A program made the position numbers and the translations under genes. A stretch of 64,000 bases of DNA from Paracraurococcus lichenis (GTDB lineage Bacteria; Pseudomonadota; Alphaproteobacteria; Acetobacterales; Acetobacteraceae), in the NCBI RefSeq assembly GCF_030657435.1, contig NZ_JAUTWS010000031.1, positions 1-64,000 of the forward strand, read 5' to 3'. Of the stretch, positions 25,379-35,068 are shown piece by piece; within the stretch, counting starts at the first letter, position 1; every line of letters begins with the position of its first letter. The notes under the pieces are model-generated. The model did not search any database, was not told the DNA's origin, and saw only the letters and a list, made by a program, of their open reading frames with translations.

Positions 25379-27433
25379 ATGGCCTGGCGCGTGGGCGTGG
25401 ACTCCGGCGGCACCTTCACCGATGTCTGCCTGTTCGAGGAGACGACCGGCCGCGTCGAGGTCTGGAAGGTCTCCTCCACGCCCGACGATCCCTCCCGCGC
25501 CATCGCCCAGGGCGTCGAGGAAGGTATGGGCCGCGTCGGCCGCCCGCCATCCGATGTCGCCTATTTCGGCCATGGCACCACGGTTGCCACCAATGCGCTG
25601 ATCCAGCATCGCGGCGTGCGCACGGGGCTTATCACCACGGACGGCTTCCGCGACCTGCTGGAGATCGGCCGGCAGAAGCGCCCCGACCTCTATGACCTGC
25701 AGGTGGACAAGCCGGAGATCCTGGTCTCCCGCGACCTGCGGCTGGAAGTGCCGGAACGCGTGCGCCACGACGGCAGCATCGAGACCGTGCTGGACGAGCA
25801 GGCGGTGCGCGAGGCGGCGCGGGCGCTGAAGCGTGCCGGGGTGAAGGCCGTGGCGGTCTGCTTCCTCTATGCCTTCGTCCGGCCGGAGCACGAGGCGGCG
25901 GCGCGCCGCATCCTGGAGGAGGAGTTCCCCGAGGCCTTCCTGACGACGAGCCACGAGATCGCGCCGGAGTTCCGCGAATACGAGCGGCTCTCGACCGCCG
26001 TGGTGAACAGCTATCTCGGCCCGGTCATGCAGGGCTATATCCGTCGCCTCGCGGAACGGCTGGCGCAACTCGGCGTCGCGGCGACGCCGCATCTCACGCA
26101 GTCGAATGGCGGCGTCATCGGCTTCGACGCCGCGGCCGCCATGCCCGTGCGCATGGTGCTCTCGGGCCCCTCCACCGGCGTGGTCGGGGCGCAGGCGATC
26201 GGCCGGCTCGCCGGCTTTCCCGACCTCATCACCTTCGACATGGGCGGCACCAGCACCGATGTCGCGCTGCTGCAGGACGGCGAGCCACGGCTGTCGGGCG
26301 AGGCCATCGTGCATGGCTACCCCATCAAGGCACCGATGCTCGACATCCACACGGTCGGCGCCGGCGGCGGCTCCATCGCCTATGTGGACAGCGGCGGGCT
26401 GCTGAAGGTCGGGCCGCGCAGCGCCGGCGCGGCGCCCGGCCCGGTCTGCTACGACAAGGGCAATGCGGAGCCGACCGTCACCGACGCCAATGTCGTGCTC
26501 GGCAACCTGCATCCGACGCATCTGCTGGGCGGCCGCATGCCGATCCGCCGCGACCTGTCGCTGGCCGCGATCGAGACGCTGGCGAGGCGCCTCGGCATGG
26601 ACACCATGGCGACCGCGCAGGGCATCCTCTCCGTCGTCACCGCCAACATGGCCAAGGCGATCCGCGTCATCAGCGTGCAGCGCGGCCACGACCCGCGCGA
26701 CTACACGCTGATGGCCTTCGGCGGCGCCGGCCCGCTGCACGCGGCGCGGCTGGCGAAGGAGCTTGAGATGCCACGCGTGCTGGTGCCGCGCAATCCCGGC
26801 ATCCTCTGCGCCATGGGCCTGCTGCTGACCGACCTGCGCGCCGACTTCGCCAGCACGCGGCTGACCGCGCTGGGCGAGGCGGCGGTCATGCCCATGCAGG
26901 CGGCCTTCGCGGCGTTGGAGACGCAGGCCGGACGCTGGTTCGAGGCGGAGGGCATCGGCGACGGTGCCCGCCGCATCAACCGCACCGCCGACATGCGCTA
27001 TGCCGGCCAGAACTACGAGCTGCCGATCGCGGTGCCGGAGGGCCCGGTGACGCCCGCCAGCCTCGCCGCCATGGGCGAGGCCTTCGCCGCGGCGCATCGC
27101 CGCGCCTATGGCTTCGTCGCGGAGGATGAGCCGGTGCAGCTCGTCACCTTCCGCGTCGAGGCGATCGGCCAGGTGCGGAAGGCGCAGTTCCAGCCGAAGC
27201 CGCTGGCGGGCCCGGATCCCTCCGCGGCGCTGGAGGGCAGGCGCGAGGTCTGGCTGCCGGAGGCCGGCGGCTGGGTCGGCGTGCCGGTCTATGCCCGCGA
27301 CCGGCTGCAGCCGGGCAACCGCATCGCCGGCCCCGCCATCGCCGAGCAGATGGACAGCACCACCGTCGTGCTGCCCGGCATGGTCGCGCGCGTCGACGCC
27401 TACGACAACCTGATCCTGGAGGCGATGGCATGA
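25379..27433 (+). CDS. hyuA: Hydantoinase/oxoprolinase subunit A (HyuA-like), first pair
   Basis: The protein has 684 residues from ATG 25379. It has the HydA N-terminal domain VGVDSGGTFTDVCLFEE with the ATPase phosphate-1 loop, then HGTTVATNALIQHRGVRTGLI, the hydantoinase_A core with ITFDMGGTSTDVALLQDGEP (second phosphate loop) and GAGGGSIAYVDSGGLLKVGPRSAG, and the C-terminal AFGGAGPLHA. These proteins pair with HyuB to hydrolyse 5-membered imides or lactams with ATP (N-methylhydantoin, 5-oxoproline) or carboxylate ketones (acetophenone carboxylase). The partner gene follows with ATGA overlap. The exact substrate is unknown. Confidence 0.9.
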   Translation: MAWRVGVDSGGTFTDVCLFEETTGRVEVWKVSSTPDDPSRAIAQGVEEGMGRVGRPPSDVAYFGHGTTVATNALIQHRGVRTGLITTDGFRDLLEIGRQKRPDLYDLQVDKPEILVSRDLRLEVPERVRHDGSIETVLDEQAVREAARALKRAGVKAVAVCFLYAFVRPEHEAAARRILEEEFPEAFLTTSHEIAPEFREYERLSTAVVNSYLGPVMQGYIRRLAERLAQLGVAATPHLTQSNGGVIGFDAAAAMPVRMVLSGPSTGVVGAQAIGRLAGFPDLITFDMGGTSTDVALLQDGEPRLSGEAIVHGYPIKAPMLDIHTVGAGGGSIAYVDSGGLLKVGPRSAGAAPGPVCYDKGNAEPTVTDANVVLGNLHPTHLLGGRMPIRRDLSLAAIETLARRLGMDTMATAQGILSVVTANMAKAIRVISVQRGHDPRDYTLMAFGGAGPLHAARLAKELEMPRVLVPRNPGILCAMGLLLTDLRADFASTRLTALGEAAVMPMQAAFAALETQAGRWFEAEGIGDGARRINRTADMRYAGQNYELPIAVPEGPVTPASLAAMGEAFAAAHRRAYGFVAEDEPVQLVTFRVEAIGQVRKAQFQPKPLAGPDPSAALEGRREVWLPEAGGWVGVPVYARDRLQPGNRIAGPAIAEQMDSTTVVLPGMVARVDAYDNLILEAMA

Positions 27434-29079
27434 GTGCCGCCCTCGACATCGCGCGCCCGCAGGTCGATCCCATCACCGTGGAGGTGATCGGCTCCGCCCT
27501 TTCCTCCATCGTCGAGGAAATGGGGGAGGCGCTGGTCCGCGCCTCCTACTCCACCAACATCAAGGAGCGGCGGGACTGCTCCACCGCGCTCTTCGACCTC
27601 GCCGGCCGCACGCTCTGCCAGGCGGAGCACATCCCGATCCATCTCGGCAGCTTCATCGGCATCGTCGAGCATATCCTCAAGCGCCACCCGATGTCCGGCA
27701 TGCGCCCGGGCGACGTGTTCTGCGGCAACGACGCCTATGAGGGCGGCGGGACGCACCTGCCCGACATCGTGCTGGCCGAGCCGATCTTCGTCGGCGAGCG
27801 GATGATCGGCTGGGCTGTCAATCTGGCACACCACTCCGACTTCGCCGATCGCGGCCACGCGCATATCTTCCAGGAAGGCCTACGCATCCCGCCCATCCGC
27901 CTCTACAAGGCGGGCGAGCTGCAAAGGGACGTGCAGGAGCTGATCCTGCTGAACTGCCAGGTGCCGCGGGAGCGCCTGTCGGACCTCCGGGCCCAGATGG
28001 CCGCCAACCGGCTCGGCGTGCAGCGCATGCAGGCGCTGTGTGCCAAATACGGCACCGAGGTGGTGCTGGCCGCGGGCGATGCCCTGCTGGACTATGCCGA
28101 GCGCAAGATGCGCGCCGGCATCGCCGCCATTCCCGACGGCACCTACCGCTTCGAGGACCGGCACGACAGCCCGGAGATCGCGGGCGAGCTGCCGCTCTCG
28201 GTCGAGATCGAGGTGCGGGGCGATGCCATGCGCCTGCATTTCGACGGACCGCCGCAGGTCCGCGCCGGCATCAACATGGTCATGACCGCGCTGCTGGCGA
28301 CGGTCTATTACGCGGTGAAGACCGTGGTCGACCCGACCCTGCTGCCGAATGCCGGCCTGGCGCGGCCGCTGACCGTGACGGCGACCGAGGGCAGCGTGGT
28401 GAACTGCACGCATCCCGCCGCCGTCAATGCCCGCCTCTCCACCTGCCAGCGCGTGGTGGACCTGATCCATGGCGCGCTGGCCCAGGCGGTGCCGGAACGC
28501 GTGACGGCCGCGCACAATGGCGCCTGCGTCGTCGCCAGCTTCGTCGGCCGCCAGCCCGGCACCGGCGAGCCCTGGGTCTATCTCGAGACCATCGGCGGCG
28601 GCTTCGGTGCCCGCGCGACCAAGGACGGGCTCGACGGCGTGCATGTGCACACCACCAACACCTCCAACCTGCCGGTCGAGGCGCTGGAGATCGAATACCC
28701 ACTGACCCTCATGCGCTACGAGCTGGTGGACGGCTCGGGCGGCGCCGGAACGCATCGCGGCGGCATGGGGCTGCGCCGCGTCTACCGGGCGGAGGCCGAT
28801 TGCCGCCTGCGCGTCGACGGGTCGCGCCTGCACTCCGCGCCCTGGGGCCTGCAGGGCGGACTGCCCGGCGGCAAGGGCCGCTTCGTCTTCGCCCCGGACG
28901 TCACGCCCTTCGCGCTCGGCAATGGCGACCTGAAGGCGGGGCAGTGGGTGGAGATCATCACGCCCGGCGCCGGCGGCTATGGCGCGCCCTCCGGCCGGAC
29001 GAGGGAGGCCGTGGCGCGTGACGTCGCGGAAGGCCGCCTCACCGCGGAGGAGGCGGCGCGGATCTACGGCAAGGCCTGA
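27430..29079 (+). CDS. hyuB: Hydantoinase/oxoprolinase subunit B (HyuB-like), first pair
   Basis: A 549-residue HydB protein beginning PQVDPITVEVIGSALSSIVEEMGEALVRASYS. It has the metal-region block PGDVFCGNDAYEGGGTHLPDIV, and C-terminal SGGAGTHRGGMGLRRVYR. It couples to hyuA through an ATGA overlap. It lies in the same run as transport systems 2 and 3, so the pair probably opens an imported cyclic amide. It differs enough from the second HyuB at 59.1 kb to have another substrate. Confidence 0.9.
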   Translation: MSAALDIARPQVDPITVEVIGSALSSIVEEMGEALVRASYSTNIKERRDCSTALFDLAGRTLCQAEHIPIHLGSFIGIVEHILKRHPMSGMRPGDVFCGNDAYEGGGTHLPDIVLAEPIFVGERMIGWAVNLAHHSDFADRGHAHIFQEGLRIPPIRLYKAGELQRDVQELILLNCQVPRERLSDLRAQMAANRLGVQRMQALCAKYGTEVVLAAGDALLDYAERKMRAGIAAIPDGTYRFEDRHDSPEIAGELPLSVEIEVRGDAMRLHFDGPPQVRAGINMVMTALLATVYYAVKTVVDPTLLPNAGLARPLTVTATEGSVVNCTHPAAVNARLSTCQRVVDLIHGALAQAVPERVTAAHNGACVVASFVGRQPGTGEPWVYLETIGGGFGARATKDGLDGVHVHTTNTSNLPVEALEIEYPLTLMRYELVDGSGGAGTHRGGMGLRRVYRAEADCRLRVDGSRLHSAPWGLQGGLPGGKGRFVFAPDVTPFALGNGDLKAGQWVEIITPGAGGYGAPSGRTREAVARDVAEGRLTAEEAARIYGKA

Positions 29080-29092
29080 GTGGAGGATGAGC

Positions 29093-30616
29093 ATGCGCCT
29101 GACGCGTCGCAGCCTGGTCGCCGCCGGCGCCGGCCTGCCCTTCCTGTCGCTGCCGCAGGCACGGGCGCAGCGCGCGCCGGGTCAGTTCCGCTTCGGACTT
29201 TCGGCCTTCCCGCCCAGCGTGCAGGCCTGGGCGAATACCGGCACCGCGGCGGCGACCGTCAAGCTGCTGATCCATCGCGGCCTGCTCTCCTACGACACAT
29301 CGGGCAACCTGCGCGGGGAGCTGGCGGAATCCTGGACCAACGAGGGGCCGGAGACCTGGGTCTTCCGCCTGCGCCCGAATGCAGTCTTCCAGAACGGCGA
29401 CCCGGTGACCGCCGCCGACATCCAATGGAACCTGGAGCAGATCGCGGCGGAACGCTCCACCGCCTTCTACCGGACGGAGATGCAGGGCATCGCCCGCATC
29501 GAGGCGCCGGACGAGCGCACCATCCGCATCATCATGAAGACCCCGGTGGCGACGCTGCCCTACTGGATGGCCAGCTACCACATGGGCATGGTCTCCCGCC
29601 GCTCCACGCCGCAGCAGCAGATCGGCGCCGGGCCCTTCGTGGTGCGCGGGCAGGAACGCGGCACCGCCATGGACCTCGTTGCCTTCGACAGGTACTACAA
29701 GCCCGGCCTGCCCAGGCTGAAGGAGGTCCGCATCATCGCCTATGCGGACGAGAACCTGCGCGTCGCGGCGCTGCAGGCGGGCGACGTGGACCTGATCGAA
29801 TACGTCCCCTGGCAGTCGATGGCGGGCATCGAGGCCGATCCGCGGCTGACGCTGGACGCCGTCTTCGGCCCCTTCATGTATCTGCTGTTCAACGCCACCA
29901 AGGGCCCGCTCGCGGATGCGCGGGTGCGTCGCGCCGTCGCGCATGCCATCCGGCGCGACGACATCGTCAAGGCCGCCTTCTTCGGCCGCGGCGCGCCACT
30001 GGAAGGTCTGCCGATCGCGCCGCAATCGGCCTTCTTCGATGCCGAGCTGGCGAAGGGCTGGCACTACGACCCGGCGCTGTCGAAGCGGCTGCTGGCGGAA
30101 GCGGGCCTGGCCGGCGGCTTCGCCACTTCCATCCTCGCCACCGCGCAATACGGCATGCACAAGGACACGGCCGAGGTGGTGCAGCAGAGCCTCGCCGCCA
30201 TCGGCATCCAGGCGGAGCTGCGCCTGCCCGACTGGGCGACGCGGGTCAACCTCGGCAACCGCGGCCAGTACGAGATGGCGGTGCAGGGCACGGCCACCGA
30301 CAACAACGATCCGGACGGGCTCTCGAACCTCGTCGACGGCTCGCTCTCCCCCAGCTATGTCCGCAGCATCGGGCTGCGCGTGCCGGCGCTGGAAGAGGCG
30401 ATGGGCCAGGCCCGCGCCGAGTTCGATGCAGCGAAGCGCAAGGCGCTGTACCGCGAGGCGCAGCGGATCGCCCTGCAAGAGGTGCCGATCTGCGGGCTCG
30501 CCTGGCGCAGCCAGGGCTATGCCATGCCGAAGACGGTGACCGGGTTCAGGAACATGCCCGGCGCGCTCTCCTTCTTCTCGGGCATCACGCTCGAGGAGAC
30601 GGCGATCGCCGGATGA
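29093..30616 (+). CDS. Peptide/opine-type substrate-binding protein (SBP_bac_5), system 3
   Basis: The protein has 507 residues from ATG 29093, placed six bases after GGAGG; ATG 29087 directly abuts that site and is less likely. The N-terminus MRLTRRSLVAAGAGL is a twin-arginine signal ending ARAQR. The mature protein has TWVFRLRPNAVFQNGDPVTAADI and GAGPFVVRGQERG, standard for family 5 binding proteins. It overlaps dppB of system 3 by ATGA. The lone Tat-type signal suggests export of a folded protein. Confidence 0.9.
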   Translation: MRLTRRSLVAAGAGLPFLSLPQARAQRAPGQFRFGLSAFPPSVQAWANTGTAAATVKLLIHRGLLSYDTSGNLRGELAESWTNEGPETWVFRLRPNAVFQNGDPVTAADIQWNLEQIAAERSTAFYRTEMQGIARIEAPDERTIRIIMKTPVATLPYWMASYHMGMVSRRSTPQQQIGAGPFVVRGQERGTAMDLVAFDRYYKPGLPRLKEVRIIAYADENLRVAALQAGDVDLIEYVPWQSMAGIEADPRLTLDAVFGPFMYLLFNATKGPLADARVRRAVAHAIRRDDIVKAAFFGRGAPLEGLPIAPQSAFFDAELAKGWHYDPALSKRLLAEAGLAGGFATSILATAQYGMHKDTAEVVQQSLAAIGIQAELRLPDWATRVNLGNRGQYEMAVQGTATDNNDPDGLSNLVDGSLSPSYVRSIGLRVPALEEAMGQARAEFDAAKRKALYREAQRIALQEVPICGLAWRSQGYAMPKTVTGFRNMPGALSFFSGITLEETAIAG

Positions 30617-31563
30617 TCTGGGTGGCACGGCGCATCGCGGTCAGCCTGCTGCTGGTCTGGTGCGTCGCCAGCATCGTCTTCCTCGCCATCCATCTCGTGC
30701 CGGGCGATCCGGCGGAGCTGCTGCTCTCCTCCGGCGGCGTCGCGCCCGATCCCGGCGCGGTGGCGGAGCTGCACGAGCGGCTCGGGCTCGACCGGCCGCT
30801 GCTCGACCAGTATCTCGGTTTCCTCGCCGGCCTGCCGCGCGGCGACCTGGGCACCTCGCTGGTCGACGACTACCCGGTGCTGGACGAGATCCTGCTGCGC
30901 CTGCCGCGGACGCTGGAGCTGATCGGCGCCGGCGCGCTGCTGGCGGTACTGCTCGGCATTCCCGCCGGCACGCAGGCCGCGCTGCATCGCGGCGGCGCCT
31001 TCGACCGCATCGCCTCCGCGCTCGCCGCGCTGCTGCTTGCGGTCCCAGTCTTCGTCGTCGGCACGCTGCTGGTGCTGCTCTTCGCCCAGCTCCTGCGCTG
31101 GATGCCGGCCGGCGGCTACGTGCCGCTGGCGCAGGACCCGGGGCGGCACCTGCTGCTGCTGGCGCTGCCGGCGATCGCCATCGGCAAGGGGCTGGTCGCG
31201 GTGGTGTTCCGCATGACCCGCGCCGCGGTGCTGGACACCCTCTCGCGCGACCATGTCCGCACCGCCCGCGGCAAGGGGCTGCCGCCCGGCCGCATCATCC
31301 GCCGCCATGTCGTGCGCAACGCGCTGGTGCCGGTGCTGACCGTGCTGGCGCTGCAGATGGGCTCGCTGCTCGGCGGCACGGTGCTGGTGGAATACGTCTT
31401 CAACTGGCCCGGCCTCTCCACCCCGCTGCTGCGGGCGGTGGAGGCGCGCGACTACCCGATGGTGGTCGGCATCGTGCTGGTCATCTCGGCGCTCTTCGTG
31501 CTGCTGAACCTGGCGATGGACCTCGCCTATGCGGCGCTCGACCCGCGGATCCGCCGGGCATGA
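30613..31563 (+). CDS. Dipeptide-type ABC transporter permease (DppB-like), system 3
   Basis: The protein has 316 residues from ATG 30613, overlapping the binding-protein stop. IHLVPGDPAELLLSSGG, the EAA loop RDHVRTARGKGLPPGRIIRRHVVRNALVP and GGTVLVEYVFNWPGL are typical. The gene overlaps the following fusion gene by ATGA. Confidence 0.93.
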   Translation: MIWVARRIAVSLLLVWCVASIVFLAIHLVPGDPAELLLSSGGVAPDPGAVAELHERLGLDRPLLDQYLGFLAGLPRGDLGTSLVDDYPVLDEILLRLPRTLELIGAGALLAVLLGIPAGTQAALHRGGAFDRIASALAALLLAVPVFVVGTLLVLLFAQLLRWMPAGGYVPLAQDPGRHLLLLALPAIAIGKGLVAVVFRMTRAAVLDTLSRDHVRTARGKGLPPGRIIRRHVVRNALVPVLTVLALQMGSLLGGTVLVEYVFNWPGLSTPLLRAVEARDYPMVVGIVLVISALFVLLNLAMDLAYAALDPRIRRA

Positions 31564-33380
31564 GGCGGCTCTGGCTGCCGGGCGGCCTCGTTCTGCTGGT
31601 GGTGCTGGTCGCGCTCGCGGCGCCGCTGCTCGGCCTGCCGGACCCGATTCGCCAGGATGTGGCGCAGCGCCTGGCCGGCCCCATGCCCGGCAGTCCGCTG
31701 GGGCGGGACGAGTTCGGCCGCGACGTGCTCTCCCGCCTGGTCTGGGGCGCGCGGGTCAGCCTTGCCGTCGCCTTCGCCTCCGCCGCCATCGCCTGCGCCC
31801 TCGGCACGCTGCTCGGGCTGGTCGGCGGTTGGTTCCGCGGGATCGGCGAGCTGCTGGCGGTGCGCAGCATGGACATCCTGCTGTGCTTCCCGCCGGTGCT
31901 GCTGGCGCTGCTGGTCGTCACGCTGCTCGGTCCCGGCGCCGGCACGCTGATGCTGGTGCTGGCCGTGCTCTATCTGCCGGGATTCGTGCGCCTGACCTAT
32001 GCCGAGGTGCTGTCGGCCCGCAGCCACGACTATGTCGAGGCCGTCAGGGCGCTCGGCGCGCCGACCGGCCGCATCCTGCTGCGCACCGTGCTGCCGAATG
32101 TCGCGGGGCCGGTCCTGGTGCAGATCTCCCTCGCCGTCGCCTCGGCTGTGGTGCTGGAGAGCGGTCTGTCCTTCCTCGGCCTTGGCGTGGTGCCGCCGGA
32201 GCCCTCCTGGGGGCTGATGATCCGTGGCGCGCGCGCCACCATGGCGCAGGCGCCGCTGCTGCTGCTCTGGCCCTGCCTGGCGCTCTCGCTGACCATCCTG
32301 GCGATGAACTTGCTCTGCGATGCGCTGCGCGACGCGGTGGATCCGCGCACCGCGCGGCCGGCGCCGCCGCGCTGGGTGGACCGGCTGCTGCCGGGCCTCC
32401 TGCCGGCGCCGCGCGAGGAGGCGGTCCTGGCGGTGCAGGGGCTGACCATAGGGATCGATACGCCGCACGGCGCGATCCGGCCGGTGGAGGATGTCTCCTT
32501 CTCCGTGCGGGCGGGCGAGACGCTGGCGATCGTCGGGGAAAGCGGTTCCGGCAAGTCGCTGACCGCGACCGCCATCATGGGCCTGCTGCCGCCGGCGGCG
32601 CGGCCGGTCGCCGGCGCCGCCTGGTTCCAGGGCCGCGACCTGCTGCGGCTGGAGGAGGCGGAGCGCCGGCGCCTGCGCGGCGGCCCGGTTGCCATGGTCT
32701 TCCAGGACCCGATGAGCAGCCTCAATCCGGTGCACCGCATCGGCGAGCAGGTGGCGGAGGCGATCCGCGCGCATCGCCGCGTCTCCGCGAAGGAGGCCGC
32801 CTCCCGCGCCGTCGCGCTGCTCCGCCGCGTCGGCATCGCCGATCCGGAACGGCGCGCCCGCGCCTGGCCGCACGAACTCTCGGGCGGCATGCGTCAGCGC
32901 GTCATGATCGCCATGGCCGTCGCCAACGATCCGGCACTGCTGATCGCGGACGAGCCGACCACGGCGCTGGACGTCACGGTGCAGGCGCAGATCCTCGACC
33001 TGCTGGCCGGGCTGCAGCGGGAGACCGGCATGGCGCTGGTCTTCATCACCCACAATCTCGGCGTGGTGGCCGAGATCGCCGACCGCGTCGCCGTGATGTA
33101 TGCTGGTCAGGTGGTGGAGCAGGGCGCGGTCGCCGAGGTCTTCGCCGCGCCGCGGCACCCCTATACCCGTGCGCTGCTGGCGGCGGTGCCAGAGGGCGAG
33201 GGGATCGCCGCCGGCATCCCCGGCACCGTGCCGCCGCCGCAGGACTGGCCGCGCGGCTGCCGCTTTGCGCCGCGCTGCCCGCGGGCCGCGCCCGCCTGTG
33301 CCCTGCCGCAGGTGCTGGCCGAGCAGGGCGGCCGCGCCGTCCGCTGCATCCGCGCCGACGAGCCGGCGGTGGCGGCATGA
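31560..33380 (+). CDS. Permease-ATPase fusion (DppC-DppD), system 3
   Basis: The protein has 606 residues from ATG 31560. Residues 1 to about 265 form a complete DppC permease (SPLGRDEFGRDVLSRLVWGARVSL; EAA loop HDYVEAVRALGAPTGRILLRTVLPN; SGLSFLGLGVVPPEPSWG). After a short Pro/Arg linker, residues from about 290 form a complete DppD ATPase (Walker A GESGSGKSL, signature LSGGMRQRVM, DEPTTALDV, C-terminal GCRFAPRCPRAAPAC). The single reading frame has no stop or frameshift, so the fusion is real in this sequence. It would fix one ATPase to one permease subunit. Confidence 0.92.
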   Translation: MRRLWLPGGLVLLVVLVALAAPLLGLPDPIRQDVAQRLAGPMPGSPLGRDEFGRDVLSRLVWGARVSLAVAFASAAIACALGTLLGLVGGWFRGIGELLAVRSMDILLCFPPVLLALLVVTLLGPGAGTLMLVLAVLYLPGFVRLTYAEVLSARSHDYVEAVRALGAPTGRILLRTVLPNVAGPVLVQISLAVASAVVLESGLSFLGLGVVPPEPSWGLMIRGARATMAQAPLLLLWPCLALSLTILAMNLLCDALRDAVDPRTARPAPPRWVDRLLPGLLPAPREEAVLAVQGLTIGIDTPHGAIRPVEDVSFSVRAGETLAIVGESGSGKSLTATAIMGLLPPAARPVAGAAWFQGRDLLRLEEAERRRLRGGPVAMVFQDPMSSLNPVHRIGEQVAEAIRAHRRVSAKEAASRAVALLRRVGIADPERRARAWPHELSGGMRQRVMIAMAVANDPALLIADEPTTALDVTVQAQILDLLAGLQRETGMALVFITHNLGVVAEIADRVAVMYAGQVVEQGAVAEVFAAPRHPYTRALLAAVPEGEGIAAGIPGTVPPPQDWPRGCRFAPRCPRAAPACALPQVLAEQGGRAVRCIRADEPAVAA

Positions 33381-34357
33381 GCGGCGGCATGACGGGCGCG
33401 CTGGTCGAGGCGACGGGCCTGTCGCGCAGCTTCGGCGGCGGCGGGCTGCTGCGCCGGCCGGGCGTGCAGGCGCTGCGCGGCGTCGACATCGCGGTCGCGC
33501 GCGGCGAGGCGGTGGGCGTGGTCGGCGAAAGCGGCTCGGGCAAGAGCACGCTCGGGCGCCTGCTGCTCGGCCTGCTGCCGCCCAGCGCCGGCACGGTGCG
33601 TTTCGACGGCCAGGATCTGCAGTCCGCCTCGCGCGCGGAATGGCGGCGGCTGCGCCGGCGCATGCAGATCGTCTTCCAGGACCCTTTCGGCAGCCTCGAC
33701 CCGCGGCGGCGCGTCGGGGCGCAGATCCTCGACGGCATCGCTATCCATGGCCTGCTGCCCGCTGCGAAGCGGGCGCGGCGGCTGGAGGAACTGCTGCGCC
33801 AGGTCGGTCTCGACCCGGCGCAGGCAGGCCGGTTCCCGCATGAATTCTCCGGCGGCCAGCGGCAGCGCATCGGCATCGCCCGGGCGCTGGCCACCGGCCC
33901 GGAATTCCTGGTGGCGGACGAGCCGGTGAGCGCCCTCGACGTCTCGATCCAGGCGCAGGTCATGGCGCTGCTGGCCGAGCTCCGGCGGCAGCTCGGCCTC
34001 GCCTTGCTCTTCATTAGCCACGACCTGCCTGTGGTGCGGCAGCTCTGCGACCGCGTGGCGGTGCTTTATCTCGGCCGGGTGATGGAGGAGGGGCCGGCGG
34101 AGCTGCTGTTCCGCGCCCCGGCGCATCCCTATACCCGCGCGCTGCTCTCGGCGACGCCGCGGCTCGATCCGCGCCAGCGCCCGCCGCGCATCCCGCTGCT
34201 GGGCGAGCCGCCGAGCCCCGCCAGCCCGCCATCCGGCTGCGTCTTCCGCACGCGCTGCCCGCATGCGGCGGCGGATTGCGCCGCGGTGGTGCCGGTGCTG
34301 CAACCCTTCGGCGAGTCCCGCCGCGTCGCCTGCCTGCGCGCGGCCGAGCTCGCCTGA
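33377..34357 (+). CDS. Dipeptide-type ABC ATPase (DppF-like), system 3
   Basis: The protein has 326 residues from ATG 33377, overlapping the fusion gene stop by ATGA. Walker A GESGSGKST, FQDPFGSLDPRRR, signature FSGGQRQRIGIARAL, DEPVSALDVS and switch ISHDLPVV are intact, with the C-terminal GCVFRTRCPHAAADC. It completes system 3. Confidence 0.92.
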   Translation: MSGGMTGALVEATGLSRSFGGGGLLRRPGVQALRGVDIAVARGEAVGVVGESGSGKSTLGRLLLGLLPPSAGTVRFDGQDLQSASRAEWRRLRRRMQIVFQDPFGSLDPRRRVGAQILDGIAIHGLLPAAKRARRLEELLRQVGLDPAQAGRFPHEFSGGQRQRIGIARALATGPEFLVADEPVSALDVSIQAQVMALLAELRRQLGLALLFISHDLPVVRQLCDRVAVLYLGRVMEEGPAELLFRAPAHPYTRALLSATPRLDPRQRPPRIPLLGEPPSPASPPSGCVFRTRCPHAAADCAAVVPVLQPFGESRRVACLRAAELA

Positions 34358-34372
34358 GCGGAGGACAAAGGG

Positions 34373-35068
34373 ATGCTCGAAGCGGCGGGGCGCGTCGCCA
34401 TGGTCTCCGGCGCCGCGCGCGGCATCGGCCGCGCCGTGGTGCAGCGGCTGCTGGCGGCCGGTTTCCAGGTCAGCGCCGGACTGCGCGACCCCCGCCGGCT
34501 CGATCCCGCGCCGGGCCTCGCCCTGCATGCCTACGAGGCCGAGGACATCGCCTCCGCCACGGCCTGGGTTGCGGCGACCGCCGCGCGCTTCGGCCGCATC
34601 GACGCCCTGGTGAATGCCGCCGGGATTAACTCGAAGGCGCGGCTGCTGGACGAGGACGAGGCGGCGCTCGACAGCCTCTGGCGGGTCAACGTCAAGGGGC
34701 CGATGCGGCTGCTGCGGCTGGCCTGGCCGCACCTGATCGCCGGCGGAGAGGGGCGGGTGGTGAACATCGCCTCGCTCTCCGGCAAACGGGTGCGCAACGA
34801 GAATGTCGGCTATGCCATGAGCAAGCATGCCGTCCTCGCTTTGACCCATGCGGCGCGGCGGGAGGGCTGGGAGCATGGGCTGCGTGCCACCGCGCTCTGC
34901 CCCGGCTTCGTCGATACCGACATGACGGCGCATGTGACGAAGCTGCCGCGCGATCATATGAGCCGGCCGGAGGACATCGCGGTGCTGGTGGAGACGCTGC
35001 TGCGCCTGCCCAATACCGCCTCGGTCGCGGAGCTGCTGGTGAACTGCCAGCGGGAGGAGATGCTGTGA
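34373..35068 (+). CDS. Short-chain dehydrogenase/reductase
   Basis: A 231-residue classical SDR. The cofactor motif is SGAARGIGRAV (TGxxxGxG type), NAAG follows strand 4, catalytic Ser is in NIASLSGKR and Tyr/Lys in YAMSKHAV. GFVDTDMTAH is the usual loop after strand 6. It follows system 3 by 15 bases and overlaps the small ferredoxin gene by GTGA. It probably reduces or oxidises a ketone/alcohol or imine intermediate of the imported compound; the cofactor preference is not clear because the second strand reads SAGLRDPRR, whose Arg suggests NADPH. Confidence 0.87.
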   Translation: MLEAAGRVAMVSGAARGIGRAVVQRLLAAGFQVSAGLRDPRRLDPAPGLALHAYEAEDIASATAWVAATAARFGRIDALVNAAGINSKARLLDEDEAALDSLWRVNVKGPMRLLRLAWPHLIAGGEGRVVNIASLSGKRVRNENVGYAMSKHAVLALTHAARREGWEHGLRATALCPGFVDTDMTAHVTKLPRDHMSRPEDIAVLVETLLRLPNTASVAELLVNCQREEML

